DNA of 64,000 bases from Chromobotia macracanthus. Its lineage: Eukaryota > Chordata > Actinopteri > Cypriniformes > Botiidae. Position numbers and translations under genes: made by a program. Under the pieces are notes generated by a model. That model did no database searches, was not told where the DNA came from, and saw only the letters and a program-made list of their open reading frames with translations. Location: the NCBI GenBank assembly GCA_036877525.1, contig JAZGTH010000007.1, positions 2,219,501-2,283,500 on the forward strand, in the 5' to 3' direction. Below are positions 24,801-36,000 of the stretch, piece after piece (position 1 is the stretch's first letter; each line of letters starts with the position of its first letter).

Positions 24801-27800
24801 ACAGCATTTATTACACTTAGTACATGTTAAATTTAACAAGTATTAATAGATATTTAAAATCCAACACTGTATCTGTTAACGTTAGTGTACAGTGAACTAA
24901 CATAAACAAACAAAGAACAATTGTATCGGTATTTACGAACTTTAACAAGGACTAATAAATGTTGTAAAAATGCATTGTTCATTGTTAGTTCATGTTAGTT
25001 AATGCATCAATGAAATTAACTAATGGTAATGAAAGAAACCTTATTGTAATGAGTTACCAAATAAGTTCAGACAATTTAGTAATGGAGTGCAAATGTGTTA
25101 CAAGTTCAAAGTGCAAATCAGGCCAAATAAATCTTATTAAAATCTTAAGCAGCAGTAATAAAAAGAAGGTTGCCAACAACAAATATACATTACAGTGTGA
25201 CTCATGAACAAAAGGCTCTAATAAGTAGGTTCTTTGTAATGCTTTGGACAAAAATATTATGAGTTATTGGATTGAATCTTTATTACTGACTGAACCACAA
25301 GGCATACGTACAACTTGAAACTGCTTAGGGCTTGTCACTGCAATTATCATCATATGACAACATGTGGTTAAGTTTCATTCTTTCAACATCTGCACAGAAA
25401 CGCAGTGCGTGTACTCTTCATAACCACCTCGTAGTGAGTGACAACTCTTAATTACGTTACACAACAGATAATGGCAACCTTCAGCGAACAAATGCGGCTG
25501 ATCTTATGCACATCATCATAACAGTAATTGAACAGGAAGCACATAGGTTGAAATATTACTACCAAACAAATATTGTTCTGCAACAGACTCACAATTTGTT
25601 GAGTTTAGAGTGTCAAAACAGTAGCGATAAAACATTAGTGATAAATCAAGTTCTTTTGTCTTTCATTTCTAATTGAATCTGTAATGTGACAGGTTCAATT
25701 CTCCGATTCAGTAATTGTTTTCAGGGGAAACAGCTGTTCATCTTTAAAAAAAATGAACCTGTACAAGTACACAACACCATAAGCTCAGTCAGTATCAAAT
25801 AACACAGCGTTTCCCAGCATTAAAGCTGTGAAAACAAGAAACATCCTTTGTATTTCTAAACAAATACATGATTTTGTACAGTACAGTGCAATAGACTCAG
25901 ATCAAAGAGCCATCAGTGACCTAAGCGTTTGTTTAGAGTATATATTGTTTTTAAAACCCACTGCTGTTTGTTGATTTCTGTATGCATGTTTTGTTTTGGG
26001 CTGAACTTTGGAAAAATGTTGCAACAATGGATTTTGAAAATTGTAACACTATGTAAACGCCCATGCTTTGACTTTGAAGTGTGAAGCTGAAATTTGGATG
26101 TTTGTGTTAAAGCTTACATTCTTGTAATCACAATCTTGGTATACTTGGTACCTTTCTATATTGCATACTAAAAACGCAGATTAATGCAGCATTATCTACT
26201 CTACTACCTCCAAAGCACACTCAAAGAAATGACAGGCCAGCATCAGCAGAGATCTCCTCTTCTCCAGGTGGGTCACCAGTGTCTTCCAAGCCTCACTGAG
26301 AGAGTCAGCCATGGCCTCATATACCAGCTCCTCTCCCGGCTTTTCCTTTGCCGTTTTATCAGCCTCCTCCAGCAAAGCCCATACACCTCCTTCATTTTTC
26401 TGACAATGAAAGAAATGTTCAGATTTTTTACATTCAATGATTGGACAACCATAGTGTTTAAACACAAGTCTTTGTTTAATAAATTTAAACTGCAAACAAA
26501 TCTGGTTGGCAGATGCACATAACTAAATGATGAAACATTTGTGAAACATGCTGTGAATTCTCCTTGTAAGAAATGAAAGCATTCCCTCATTTGGCAAATA
26601 TTAAATATAGAGCCAAGTATTTTGATCTGGAATAATAAATGTTTAAAATGTCTTATTAAACTATGCACAGTATTTTTTAAACATCTGCTATTCATTTTAA
26701 GGCCATAACATCATTGGTTCTCACGCTTCAAATCTTAATAACATTCATCATGAATTGAATCAACCCTTTAAACAGAGAAAATTTAAAACAATCACATTTC
26801 AAAGGCTCGGCTGAAACAATAAAGAACCTGCAGTTAGACTGATAAAGATATGAATATTGGTTGGTCTTAAATAGACATTAAAGTTCAGGAGCTATAATGA
26901 GGCCTGCAACAGTGGAAACAAAAACGGCCATGGAAATATCATAAATCATCCACCCGTGGGACTTTAAGAAGGACATTGTGTGTAAGCTCCAGTAAGACAC
27001 TATAACAGAAAACTGTACTAACATATAAAACTATCCAGCATATGAACATAAGGGATATTTACATGGTACATTTAAACATTTGTAAGATTCCTTATATTCC
27101 TTATTAACCTTATTCCTTAAGGTTATTCAAAGCTTTTTATTCTGTAACATTTTTAAATCATTCCACTAACAGCTTAGGAATAACATTTCCGATATGATAT
27201 ATAACGTAAAGAAGCGTTCTACTAACTTTACTGCAAGAACATTTTTGATAACTCTGACAAAACATTAGAAAACGTTAACCAACATTCTGAGAACTTTCCC
27301 TGTTAGCTGGAACATTGCATTTATGGATATGGTGAAACCAAAGAACAAAGTTCTAGATATTACCTTAAGTTTAGTTAGAAGCTGCTCATGTTCCTGCAGA
27401 AGCTTTCTGGTCTCATCCTGGTTGTTTCCGATCTCCAGGAGGTTGGGTTGCGCTTCAGTCAGCTGGAGCTGAAGCAGTTTTCCACACTTAATAAAAACAA
27501 AAACATATGATGGTACTGCTGCACATGCACTTCTTCTGTCCACGTGATCTTACAGTGCTTCCACAAACTGTCAACAACACTAGAAAGAAGGTCTTCTTTG
27601 AAGGTCTTCCACTGGACCTCGTCCAGAAAGCACTTTGATTTCAGTGCAAAGTGCCCCAGTAAATTTTCATCAGATCTATTGCTGGTCCTAATGCAGACCT
27701 TGGCACGCAAACTGTGCTGATCCCAAAATCGTATTGCAATTTGCAAGTACTAGAGAAGCCCTTCTGAGATTGAATGGGATGTTAAGAGCTGCTGCAGCTG

Positions 27801-29156
27801 CCGCCACATGTCTCGTTTGTTAAACAAATGCAAAAAATACAGTTTAAAGTATGCAGACTGATTGCAATTTAATTATCTTTACTGTATATTTTAAGATCAT
27901 GCATCGTGTTTATTATGCAGGCATGCGATGCCCTTTAACAGCAACCTGCCATTAACTGTTTTGTGTGAGAAGATATAGAAGATATTTCAAAGGAACAGAT
28001 ATTCAGTGGAATACTAAAGACCATGGCATCATGGCCGTCACACTGCTGTCTGTTTGTTAAGTCTTGATTCTTCAGAAACCTTTTGTTTTCCATAGGTAAA
28101 ACTAACAGCATATCTTCATTCCAAACACATGAGAAACTCATGATAATTTTCATTTTTGGATGAACTGCCCTTTTAAACAACCACTCCTTATTAACCAAAT
28201 TAACCGTGGTTTTGCTGCAGTATAAACACAAAAACATTGTAACCATGTTTTACTATAACACCCATAGTTTAACCACAGTATTTGTAGTAAAACCGTGGTT
28301 ATACAAATGGTAATCAACACACCAAACAACATGGTCACTACACTTTTACTATAATCAAACCTGGTTATGATTAATTTACATAAGGGACAGGAACACTTCA
28401 GTCTTTATTTTACAATCACGTGTTTGATAATAGCTAGACTAAAAGCTAGACCAGAGAATGAGAAATTCCAGAGAATCATGAATAATTCAGGCAATCAACA
28501 GGATGGACTGACACAGAGCTCTGTGTATTTCTCACAGCTGTTTTTGCCTGCCATGAAGTGTTTAGAAAATTCCTGGGATTGTGGAAAATGTATTGGAAAA
28601 CAAAAAGGTTTTTATTTATGGCACAAGCCAAGCGTATGTTGTTTAAGCGGGGCTGTGAGCTTGTGACATCACTGATCGCACAACATTGCAACTCAATCAC
28701 TAACTCACTAAACCTTTAAACATACAGTGGGGTTCAAAAGTCAGAACCTCAAATGAAAATTTCATTTTCATTTAGTAATAAGCTGAATGCTTTAGATAAA
28801 CTTAGAGTTCATGTTGTTAAACCAAAAGTGGGAGATTCCAAAATTATGTAGCTCATATAAAAATGTTTTATTTAAATTGTATTGCTGATAACATACTGTT
28901 TAATAATAATAATAACAACAACCCGTTTAGAATTTTCACTAGCGGCCTCAAACCTTTGGACCCCATTGCATAATACAAAGAATTTTAAGCTGCAAGTTAG
29001 ATGCACAGCAGACATACGTACAACATTCACTAGGACAGTACAATTTGAAAGTACCTTGAGCACTGATACAACAATCTGCGACTCTCCTGCCTGTACAGCC
29101 ACAGTGCTGATTGTTGTTGTGGAAGGTTGACCTCCAGCATCTCCTTCACTGGACAT
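10377..29156 (-). CDS. ccdc141: coiled-coil domain-containing protein 141 (CAMDI), complete
   Basis: 25 coding exons: 29055-29156, 27364-27486, 26208-26399, 24611-24719, 24187-24440, 22859-22975, 22556-22750, 21961-22133, 21460-21595, 20995-21114, 20636-20827, 20368-20547, 20062-20241, 19756-19881, 19481-19669, 18908-19069, 18555-18704, 14896-15036, 14305-14502, 13796-13979, 13573-13685, 13080-13136, 12474-12983, 11107-11945, 10377-10650. Total 5016 nt, about 1671 aa, all phases agree. It opens MSSEGDAGGQPSTTT; conserved blocks include CGKLLQLQLTEAQPNLLEIG and LKKKFNNLKFNYMKKNEKSR. The N-terminal two-thirds is spectrin-like coiled coil; then come a disordered region, one Ig domain and a C-terminal hydrophobic segment. 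The mammalian protein binds DISC1 and acts at the centrosome in neuronal migration; it is also expressed in heart. The exon at 13080 may begin at 13142. Confidence 0.96.
12474..12983 (-). CDS. ccdc141: CCDC141 disordered Pro/Ser-rich exon
   Basis: A 170-residue exon rich in Lys, Ser and Pro, with ESPPPPPPPRDPGLSRP. The polyproline run is the kind of site that SH3, WW or profilin can bind. It joins the coiled-coil part to the exon with the conserved acidic DEYECTSPDDISLPPL motif. I do not recognise a matching block of this length in the mammalian protein, so it looks lineage-expanded. Acceptor TTTACAG, donor AAG/GTGAGC. Confidence 0.85.
13198..13345. mobile_element. Tc1/mariner-like fragment in CCDC141 intron
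   Basis: Begins CCAGTCAAAAGGTTGGATAC, the diverged form of a terminal motif common in fish Tc1-type elements, with an inverted counterpart near 13325 (GTGGACACCTTTTGTCT). Internal sequence is non-coding. Confidence 0.45.
15037..18554. other. large CCDC141 intron
   Basis: 3.5 kb with no supported exon. Two repeat-like parts: the five-copy dispersed family at 18020-18330 and AT-rich DNA at 16700-17650. The stretch 15480-15800 is more GC-balanced and non-repetitive, and could hold conserved regulatory DNA, but I see no specific motif. Confidence 0.5.
18020..18330. mobile_element. dispersed repeat family B, copy 1
   Basis: Starts CCAGCTAACAGGGAATGTTC and has AGAACATT and TTAAATTGTTAGTGG words. 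Other copies, in either orientation, lie at 23690-23960, 27105-27315, 56785-56995 and 60800-61095. The interior is rich in AACGTT/AACATT motifs with no ORF. Probably a non-autonomous DNA element. Confidence 0.6.
18774..18831. repeat. (TG)n(TA)n microsatellite
   Basis: TG dinucleotides followed by TA dinucleotides in the 203-base intron between CCDC141 exons 18908-19069 and 18555-18704. A short direct repeat (GAATGCATGGCACA, twice) follows at 18832-18870. Confidence 0.9.
22389..22403 (+). promoter_or_regulatory. CTCF-like motif
   Basis: CCACTAGGGGGCAGT matches the CTCF core consensus CCASYAGRKGGCRSY at every position. It lies in a CCDC141 intron. The same word also occurs in some fish repeats, so binding is not certain. 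Confidence 0.4.
22976..24186. other. CCDC141 intron with a repeat-family B copy
   Basis: 1.2 kb intron. About 23690-23960 is an inverted copy of the family B element. Nothing else supported. Confidence 0.5.
24738..25060. mobile_element. hAT-like MITE of cyprinid type
   Basis: Left end GGTAACACCTTAAAATAATG and right end AACCTTATTGTAATGAGTTACC are inverted repeats. The interior is full of GTTAACATTAGTTAAC-type words, a layout I know from abundant MITEs of carp-like fishes. It lies in the CCDC141 intron 24720-26207. This is the main support for a cyprinid source. Confidence 0.65.
27105..27315. mobile_element. dispersed repeat family B, copy 3
   Basis: Ends GAACTTTCCCTGTTAGCTGG, the reverse complement of the start of the 18020 copy. 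It shares TTCTACTAAC and GATATATAAC words with the 56785 copy. Confidence 0.6.
28125..28375. repeat. dispersed repeats (two families abutting)
   Basis: AATTTTCATTTTTGGATGAAC at 28143-28163 is the end of a very common cyprinid-type repeat, also seen at 39025-39220, 44825-45140 and 51780-51895. It is followed by an element with AACCGTGGTTTT and AAAACCGTGGTTAT inverted words. Confidence 0.5.
28722..28975. mobile_element. Tc1/mariner-like MITE
   Basis: Left end TACAGTGGGGTTCAAAAGTC, right end reverse complement TGCAATGGGGTCCAAAGGTT, with TA at the outer edges. About 250 bases, no ORF. It lies in CCDC141 intron 1. Confidence 0.6.
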
Positions 29157-29382
29157 TGTGGACACTGTCCCCCGAGTCCACGTGTCCAATAATCAGAAAG
29201 GTCAGAACAAAGCTCGGGACACACCGATTCTTTCTGTAATCCAGATCACCCCCTCTCAACCCTTTCCAGAACTTCACAGCTGACCCAGCAGACAGTTAAA
29301 CCCAAACCGTGTAAAGTATCCGGGATGAATTGTTTCTTTTAAATGACAGCAGCTACATCCACATCAAAGATCCACTTACGAT

Positions 29383-29521
29383 GCAGGTAAAGTCCTTGCA
29401 ACTTCTCAAGGAAGTTCTTTCAGCATTTGGGCTCTCACAGGCTCCACTGGCTTGAATGAACTTTATGGCGCAAACACAGCCGACTATGTTGACAGGGCAG
29501 AGTGTGGCATGTTAAAAATAG
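29383..29521 (-). promoter_or_regulatory. ccdc141: candidate CCDC141 promoter and 5' UTR exon
   Basis: A MEF2-type site (TTAAAAATAG, 29512-29521) and a TATA-like CCATAAAG (29461-29468) lie upstream of a strong minus-strand donor, CATC/GTAAGTGG, at 29382. This suggests a noncoding exon of about 50 bases ending at 29383 and spliced to an acceptor just above the start codon at 29156. The acceptor choice is unclear. CACGTG lies at about 29179. Confidence 0.35.
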
Positions 29522-30451
29522 AAATATCCACTAGGTTTATCACACTGTGCTGAGAGCCATTTGACACACCCCCTGGTTGGAAACTTGTGTCTGTTGCTTG
29601 TCTCCCCTCCCCTTACACAACTATCAGCACAACTGTTTTGTCATCAAGCACAATTAAATCAGGAATTTTCAGAACGTCATGCCCAGCATTCATTCCGAGG
29701 CATCTTTCTGTGTGGTAGGTCAATTCTCATGTTTAAAATGACTATAGAGGAGGTATTTTCTGTCCCTGACTGCTCGATTCAAACTGCAGACCATCACAAA
29801 ACCACATCGAGTTCCTGCCTATTAAACGTAACAGCTACTAAATTATTAAAATAACTGCTTTTAAACAGCTTTTGTATTTCTTTTTAGATGCATGATAACT
29901 CTTTATTTTTCTATTACACATACTGTATATGAATTAAGATGCTGTTTAAGATTGCAGAGGTTTAGGATCTTATGTGTTTTAAATCTAGTGTGTACGGTCA
30001 ATTCGATTCCCCGATTTATCACAGCACAATGAACAGAAAAGCCCAGAGAGGCTCTCTGATAGTGAAGTGCAAAGAAGCAGTTTTAAAAAAAACCTTGTGA
30101 GGTTTTTGATAGTTATCAGGTTTTTTGAACACAAAAACCCTCAATGGTCAATACAACTGCAGTCTTAGATTTGGACCAACACCATTAGCCTATTTTTGCA
30201 GTTTACAAAGCATACAGCTGTCAACAAAAAACGTTACTACTGACAGAAGTCATTGACACAGGTCTCCCGACACCTATTTAATGATGTCTAACAGTATAAA
30301 CGTATAAAAGATTTTACGCACAGTATCCCAAAAGTAAAAATCGCTCGCTGTGCCTTTGAAAACATTTTTCAAACATTCTGTTCATTTCCCTTAGGGGTGA
30401 AACAGCAGAAAGAATTACTGAGTGCATATTTCAATCACACCAAACACTCAC
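29522..30451. other. region upstream of CCDC141
   Basis: Non-coding by eye. A plus-strand ORF (29561-29854) has no homology I recognise and no clear splice context beyond a possible donor at 29715. Confidence 0.4.
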
Positions 30452-30523
30452 TGCTAGAATAATGTTGTTGTTTCCAATGAGGACAATTGAGGTTTCTGAA
30501 CGTCCCAAGTCTCCTGGGATCTC
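30452..30523 (-). CDS. orphan exon-like segment, 24 codons
   Basis: Acceptor AAATTGCAG and donor GCA/GTGAGTG enclose 72 bases open in phase 0, encoding EIPGDLGRSETSIVLIG followed by NNNIILA. I cannot assign it. The end resembles the Sm2 motif of Sm/LSm proteins (hydrophobic-x-x-NN-I), but it is too short to call. It could be an alternative upstream exon of CCDC141, whose second exon starts in phase 0. Confidence 0.25.
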
Positions 30524-30977
30524 CTGCAATTTTGTGTGGAGGAAATGTTTTGAGATAAAGTGGGGGAGAAAAATAACAGGGCCAAATCAGAAGAGGAATT
30601 CATTACGGCCCCAAAAAGTATTACATTTGCTTAGAATTTAATTATTTATCCTTTATATCTTATTAAGCACACTACATGCATTATTCACACTTAGGAGAAG
30701 CCATGTTCATTTTTCTTTATGAAATATGATAATACAAAGCAATCTGCTTAAAGCCACTGAATAATTATTTTTTTAATTTATTATAAAAATTTTTATTATT
30801 AAAGCTTTATTTTTTAAAAAAAAACTATACTTTTTTGTACTGTATACTATATTTTTAGAACCCTCTATATTTGTCATAGAGATGGCAAAAATTCATTGTC
30901 AAAAATCAGCAATGTTACAAAATGTTAAAAAGGTTTTCAGAAATTTGTCTTAGACGGCCTGTTTTCACCCCACAGTC

Positions 30978-31209
30978 ACAGACACACCATCAGATCACCA
31001 TCCCCAAAGAAGCTCAGAGACAGCAGCTGGAAAGACAGCTGAGAAATTTGAAAGACCTCAGAGAGCACCAAGGGGAAGTGCAGGACCTAAGAAGGCCCCT
31101 GAGGCCCCAGACACCCGTGCCATCTGTCAGGGGCCCTGATAAACTCACAGGTTTATTATTAGACAGAATTCCAGGTCCTAAACTGATTCCTGGTCCAGTC
31201 AACACATAA
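30978..31209 (+). CDS. orphan candidate last exon on the plus strand
   Basis: After an acceptor (TTTTCACCCCACAG) 76 codons stay open to a TAA at 31207-31209. The segment begins SQTHHQITIPKEAQRQQLER and continues with charged heptad-like sequence, then a Pro-rich tail ending IPGPKLIPGPVNT. Composition is protein-like and unlike the AT-rich surroundings. A plus-strand AATAAA follows at 31472-31477. An ATG at 30922 would also keep it open without splicing. I recognise no family, and no upstream exons are clear. It lies between two minus-strand genes. Confidence 0.35.
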
Positions 31210-31471
31210 GTGATGTAATTGTGATTTATATATATTTATATATAAATGACAGATTCTATTTTATATTTAATATCGTTATATTATTGTATATTACACGTGT
31301 GTGCAAATGTAAATACAAATCACAGGGCATCTAGGCCTATAAATAACCTGTAAGACATGAAAAATCATGAGATGAGTTACTGCAATCTCCAGTAAAATAT
31401 TAATCATAAGTTATATCAAATCAAAATATTAAATACCTTGCTTTGTCTAAATCACTGAAGTTGCCTTTTTA

Positions 31472-31477
31472 AATAAA
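31472..31477 (+). terminator. polyadenylation signal for the plus-strand orphan exon (candidate)
   Basis: AATAAA, about 265 bases downstream of the TAA at 31209. Confidence 0.25.
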
Positions 31478-32041
31478 AGTGACTGCCAAATGCTTTACTG
31501 GTAATTACTGGCAAATTACCATTAAGAGATCATGTGTGAATGGGACCTTTTAAACAATAAATAATAATTCATTAGTCCTGGCAAATTACAAGTACAATAA
31601 CTTGTAACATTACCAATAATGACATTTACTCCGTGCTGTATACAGAAGTCAAAGCAGAGATGTTTGCCTAATATGACGTCATTGGTCAAAAGCAACTGCA
31701 TGAATGTAAAACAAAAATATAGACCGCAAGCATTTGATAATGAAGTCAAACCCCGTCATGTTTTAAAACTCAACACGATTGGGTTGTTTACATTACCGGT
31801 AAAACGACAGAACAGCATTGCTTGTGTGAACAGTACATTCGTGTATATACCCATTAAGTCATTCAGGCAGTCTGCTGGTAAATGACCAGGATCACTGTGC
31901 GAAAGGGGCTCACGGCTGAGACTTTCTCCCACAACGCAAGAGAACGTAATCACAACATTCAGGCAACTAAAGACACTTGACTCATAACATTGCATCATCT
32001 AAAATGGAAAAAAAAAATCATGACACACAATATTTCCCATG
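31478..32041. other. intergenic DNA below SESTD1
   Basis: No exon or RNA gene supported; short ORFs on both strands have no splice context. Confidence 0.5.
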
Positions 32042-32382
32042 TTTATTGAATGGGTGCTAGAATCTTCCAGTACGGCACTGAACCATGTGAGGCAGTCTTA
32101 TGAAAAGCATACATAAGGGAACAGAAGTCTGTAAACTGTAACAACCTGCCAAATGTACGGTGTAGTAACAGAGACAACCTTCCATCCCCTGTCATCTCTC
32201 CCATGACGTTGTTCTTTGTTCATAATGTTTTGCTCTTTTTATATTTTCATAAAATACACTATAGCCTTTAAAATGGCTAAACATTATAGAATTAAATGGT
32301 ACGTCAAGGTAAAAGCAAAAGTAAAATAAATATGAAATGAATATTTTGACATGCAAGCAGCATACACATTTGACAATTTATT
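32042..32382 (-). terminator. sestd1: SESTD1 polyadenylation signals (two candidates)
   Basis: Minus-strand AATAAA at 32377-32382 and again at 32042-32047, about 700 and 1035 bases after the stop. The stretch 32383-33080 is then 3' UTR with no ORF. Confidence 0.45.
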
Positions 32383-33080
32383 CGATTTATGAGAAACGCA
32401 ATCCCATTTCACATTTAACTGTCAAAACAAAGCTCTAAACAACAATTCTACATTGGATTATAAAGCTCTGCATTTGCTTTGTACCTTTTCGCTTGAACTA
32501 CAATAGTTTCTGGTGTACTGTCATGTCCAGTTTCTATGGTTAAGTGCCGGTTGTCCTTCACAAATTGTCTTTTGCAAATTCAGCCTCAGCCAAAAGGCCT
32601 TATTAATGGATGGTTATATTGGCAAAGGTTTTGGTACTCGTTAACAGAAAGCAACTGAGGAAAAGAAATATAAAATACATTGCTTTCTGTCAATCAGGAG
32701 AGGCCTAAAAACTTAGAGCACCAGGTACCAATAGGAGTATAGAAGCCGCTTTCTGTACATTCTATAGTTTCAGTAGCACCATTACAAGGTGAAGGTGTCT
32801 CAGTACAGGAAGAGCGAGGCGACAGGTCAGGTAAAGCTTTGTAGGGAGGCGAGAGTTCAAAGTGATATCATCAGATAAGAATTTAGGTGTCCGCGCAAGC
32901 AATGCGAGCCTGGGGTTTCTTTCTTTAACTGCTCCCAGTAAGTTAAGATGGTTTAGTGATGTGGAGCATAACAGAGACTGTGGAGGATAAAGGTCACGTC
33001 TTAGCTAGCACAGGAGAATCAGGTGATGTGCCGCCAAACTGCGCCATTTCCTGCAAAGAGCCGTGAAGGGCAGCAGGTTC

Positions 33081-36000
33081 TCAACTTTCCTCAGGCCCCA
33101 CCTCCAGAGCCTCGTCATCTAATCTCTGCTCTGCCTCTTCCTGTAGGAATCGCTTTTCTTCCACTAGTTTCATCCTGTCACGGATGCTTTCGGCAGAGGA
33201 GGCCATATCGCCCGGGCTGCCGAAGAACTGCTCGCTCCTGCAGCAGGGGCGAATGGGAGTAGAGGGAAATTATTAATAATTATTAGAAATATAGAAATAG
33301 AAATTATTAATAGTATTTTATAGTTATTAATGTACATAAAAATCATACTTTTATTGCACTATTTGATGGTTTTAATTTCAAACAAAACGTGAGGGTGTAA
33401 ACACTTGAACTAATGGATCCTATATGGAAACAGACAGCAGAGGAGCTGTGAGTGACCTGTGCACTGAGTTCAGCACTTACCCATCAGGAAAAATAACTGG
33501 CACAGTGAGTCTATCCAGCAGAGCTTTTCCCACAGTTTCCAACTCCTCATATGCCTCCACATCCACCATCATCTCAGCTAATTCAGGGCTTTCTCTCAGA
33601 ATCTGAGGGAAAACACACAAATGACAGAATGAGATTTGAGTCTTTTTTTCCTTTATAAACTTTTTTTTTTGCATGAATGGTGAGATTTAAAATTGCCTTG
33701 TTACATAGAATGAAAAAAATCATGCAGGTTTGGAAAAAATGGTCACATTTCTGGGTGTACATTTGATTTCTGTTTGCACAGTTGCTCTCACCTTCTCGGC
33801 AGCGGTGTGGAAGGCAGCAGCCATCTCCAGCCGGTGCTGCCTCTCGTCAGCAGTGACCGTGAACTGCTTCCACACACGGTTGAGTCGGGGCAACGTGTCG
33901 CCTGATGACCGTGTGGTACAACGCAGAGACTGACACAGCACCACCGTGGCCTGTAGCAGCTGCCTGCCATAATCATAGGTGCTCTGAAAGCAGAAAAGAA
34001 AACAAAGATACATTTGGAGCAAAGCCCATCTGTTAAGTAACTGCATTGATGTCTACGGCCTACAAAGGCAGCTGCCTTTTAAGGCAGCATCCTAACTGCC
34101 AATTAACATAAGGAAATTTCCAAATAGGCAGTAATTCAGTGCATCACAAATAACAGCAAATAGAATAACAACATGTTGCTAAGATACAATACAAAACAAA
34201 AACAACAATTAGATTATCTGTAAAATAATTAGTTTTTTAATTAAACTGAACATTGTTTAAATAATATTTTAATTTATTGTAGCTGCACCCCAAACTCATA
34301 GCATGAATTTAATGCACTAAGTGTGTTAACCTGGGTGTGCTCATATTATTACCAGCACTGTAGACCAGAAAATGAGAGCTTATATGGCCTTTAAAGTGCT
34401 TCAGATACCTGAGCAACATCCACAAACTTCTTGTGTTTCTCCAGCAACACTTTGGTTTCCTGCGAATCATCTCCGAGCCGGATGTGGGTCTTCAAGAGAG
34501 CATCCAGCAGCTCTCCCAGCCACTCTACAGCCTAAGAAGAACATCACACAGCAGTTTGAAGACCTAAAGGAACTACATCACCACTTCAAAGTTTTAATAT
34601 GAAATGTCACATTCTGACCTGTGAAGCATCTTCCTCACACTTAAACAGCTGAACCATCTGCAGCATCTTCAGTCTCCTGACATCCACCATGTCCTCACAT
34701 CTACAAAACACACAATCAGACACATCACACACTCCTGTCTCAAAGCTAAATTCAGAACTGGTTTCCTTTCTGTGAGTTGCAATATGAATTAAGCAGGCAG
34801 TGCAATACAGGAAGATGAGGTTGTAATGAGAGTTGAGGACACAGGGTGAGGAATGAGGAACTACAGAGAAACAGAAATTTTATTAGTCCAATTAAGTTTG
34901 GTAAGGAAGCAAATGCATAATTTAAATGAATTATGCCCATTTATATTGGATTATACCCATTATTATATACGAATATTGAGATTTTAGTTTCGCCATTCAT
35001 CACAATAAAACCATTATAATAAAAACTATAAAACTACAGAGTAATTATAGTATTATGAAAACCACACTATAAAATCTTTAGCAATTTCCATTCATTTACG
35101 CTTCTTTAACCTTAAACCAGAACTGTTGACTCTGTTTACTGACTGTTTACTACCTTCTGTTTACACCTGACTTCACTAGTGAAATAAGGAGAAAGATGAA
35201 ATGGAGAGAGGAACCTCTGTTTGCGGAGCTGCATATCCTCCATCACACTGTGAATGTGCTCGATGTTCTCTTTGTTCTCTATAGTCACATCCTTCCCATA
35301 TGAGAAGGAGGTTTGAGTGGCCATTTGGTCAAGCAGTACTTGTCCTTTATCTCTCAGGCTTTGCAAAGCACCCTCTAGAAAAGAGTGAGAGAAACAAAAT
35401 ACATAGAAAAAGATAAAGCAGCACAACTTCGCTTATACGTCTGTGTGGTACTTGACTTCACACCTGTTTAAATGCATTCTGTAACTCCTGTGATCTGTAA
35501 CGTTTTTGGGTAAAAATGAACAAAAATCAGTTATTCCGCAAGTACATGACAGAGCAGTGTTCAAAACTTTCTCTATACCCTGATTCACAACAGTATTTTA
35601 TAATAATGATTTATAATGTGCTGTCGGGTCCTACAGAAATGTCAGTTTTATTTTATTTGACTTCTACATACATCATATAAAGTTTGTAAAGTAACCTGCA
35701 ATTATATGCTTCGAACAGAGGTGGCAGTAGAGAGGCAAAAGATAAAGCAGCTTTAATAATACATAAGGAGTCTGAGCATCAGACAGCACACCCATAAAGG
35801 TGCAATCTGCATACTGCAGACAAAGGCAAGAGCTGGCATCTGAGTTTTAATTTACTGAGAACAGAGCTGTGCACTAGGATTATATAATGAGCACTTTGAA
35901 ATCTTTTTAAAAGTTTACTTTGAGACACTAAACAACAACTGTATTATATATCTCATTACTCAATATTTGTGGATCAATTTCTGCTACTATTCTGCCAAAG

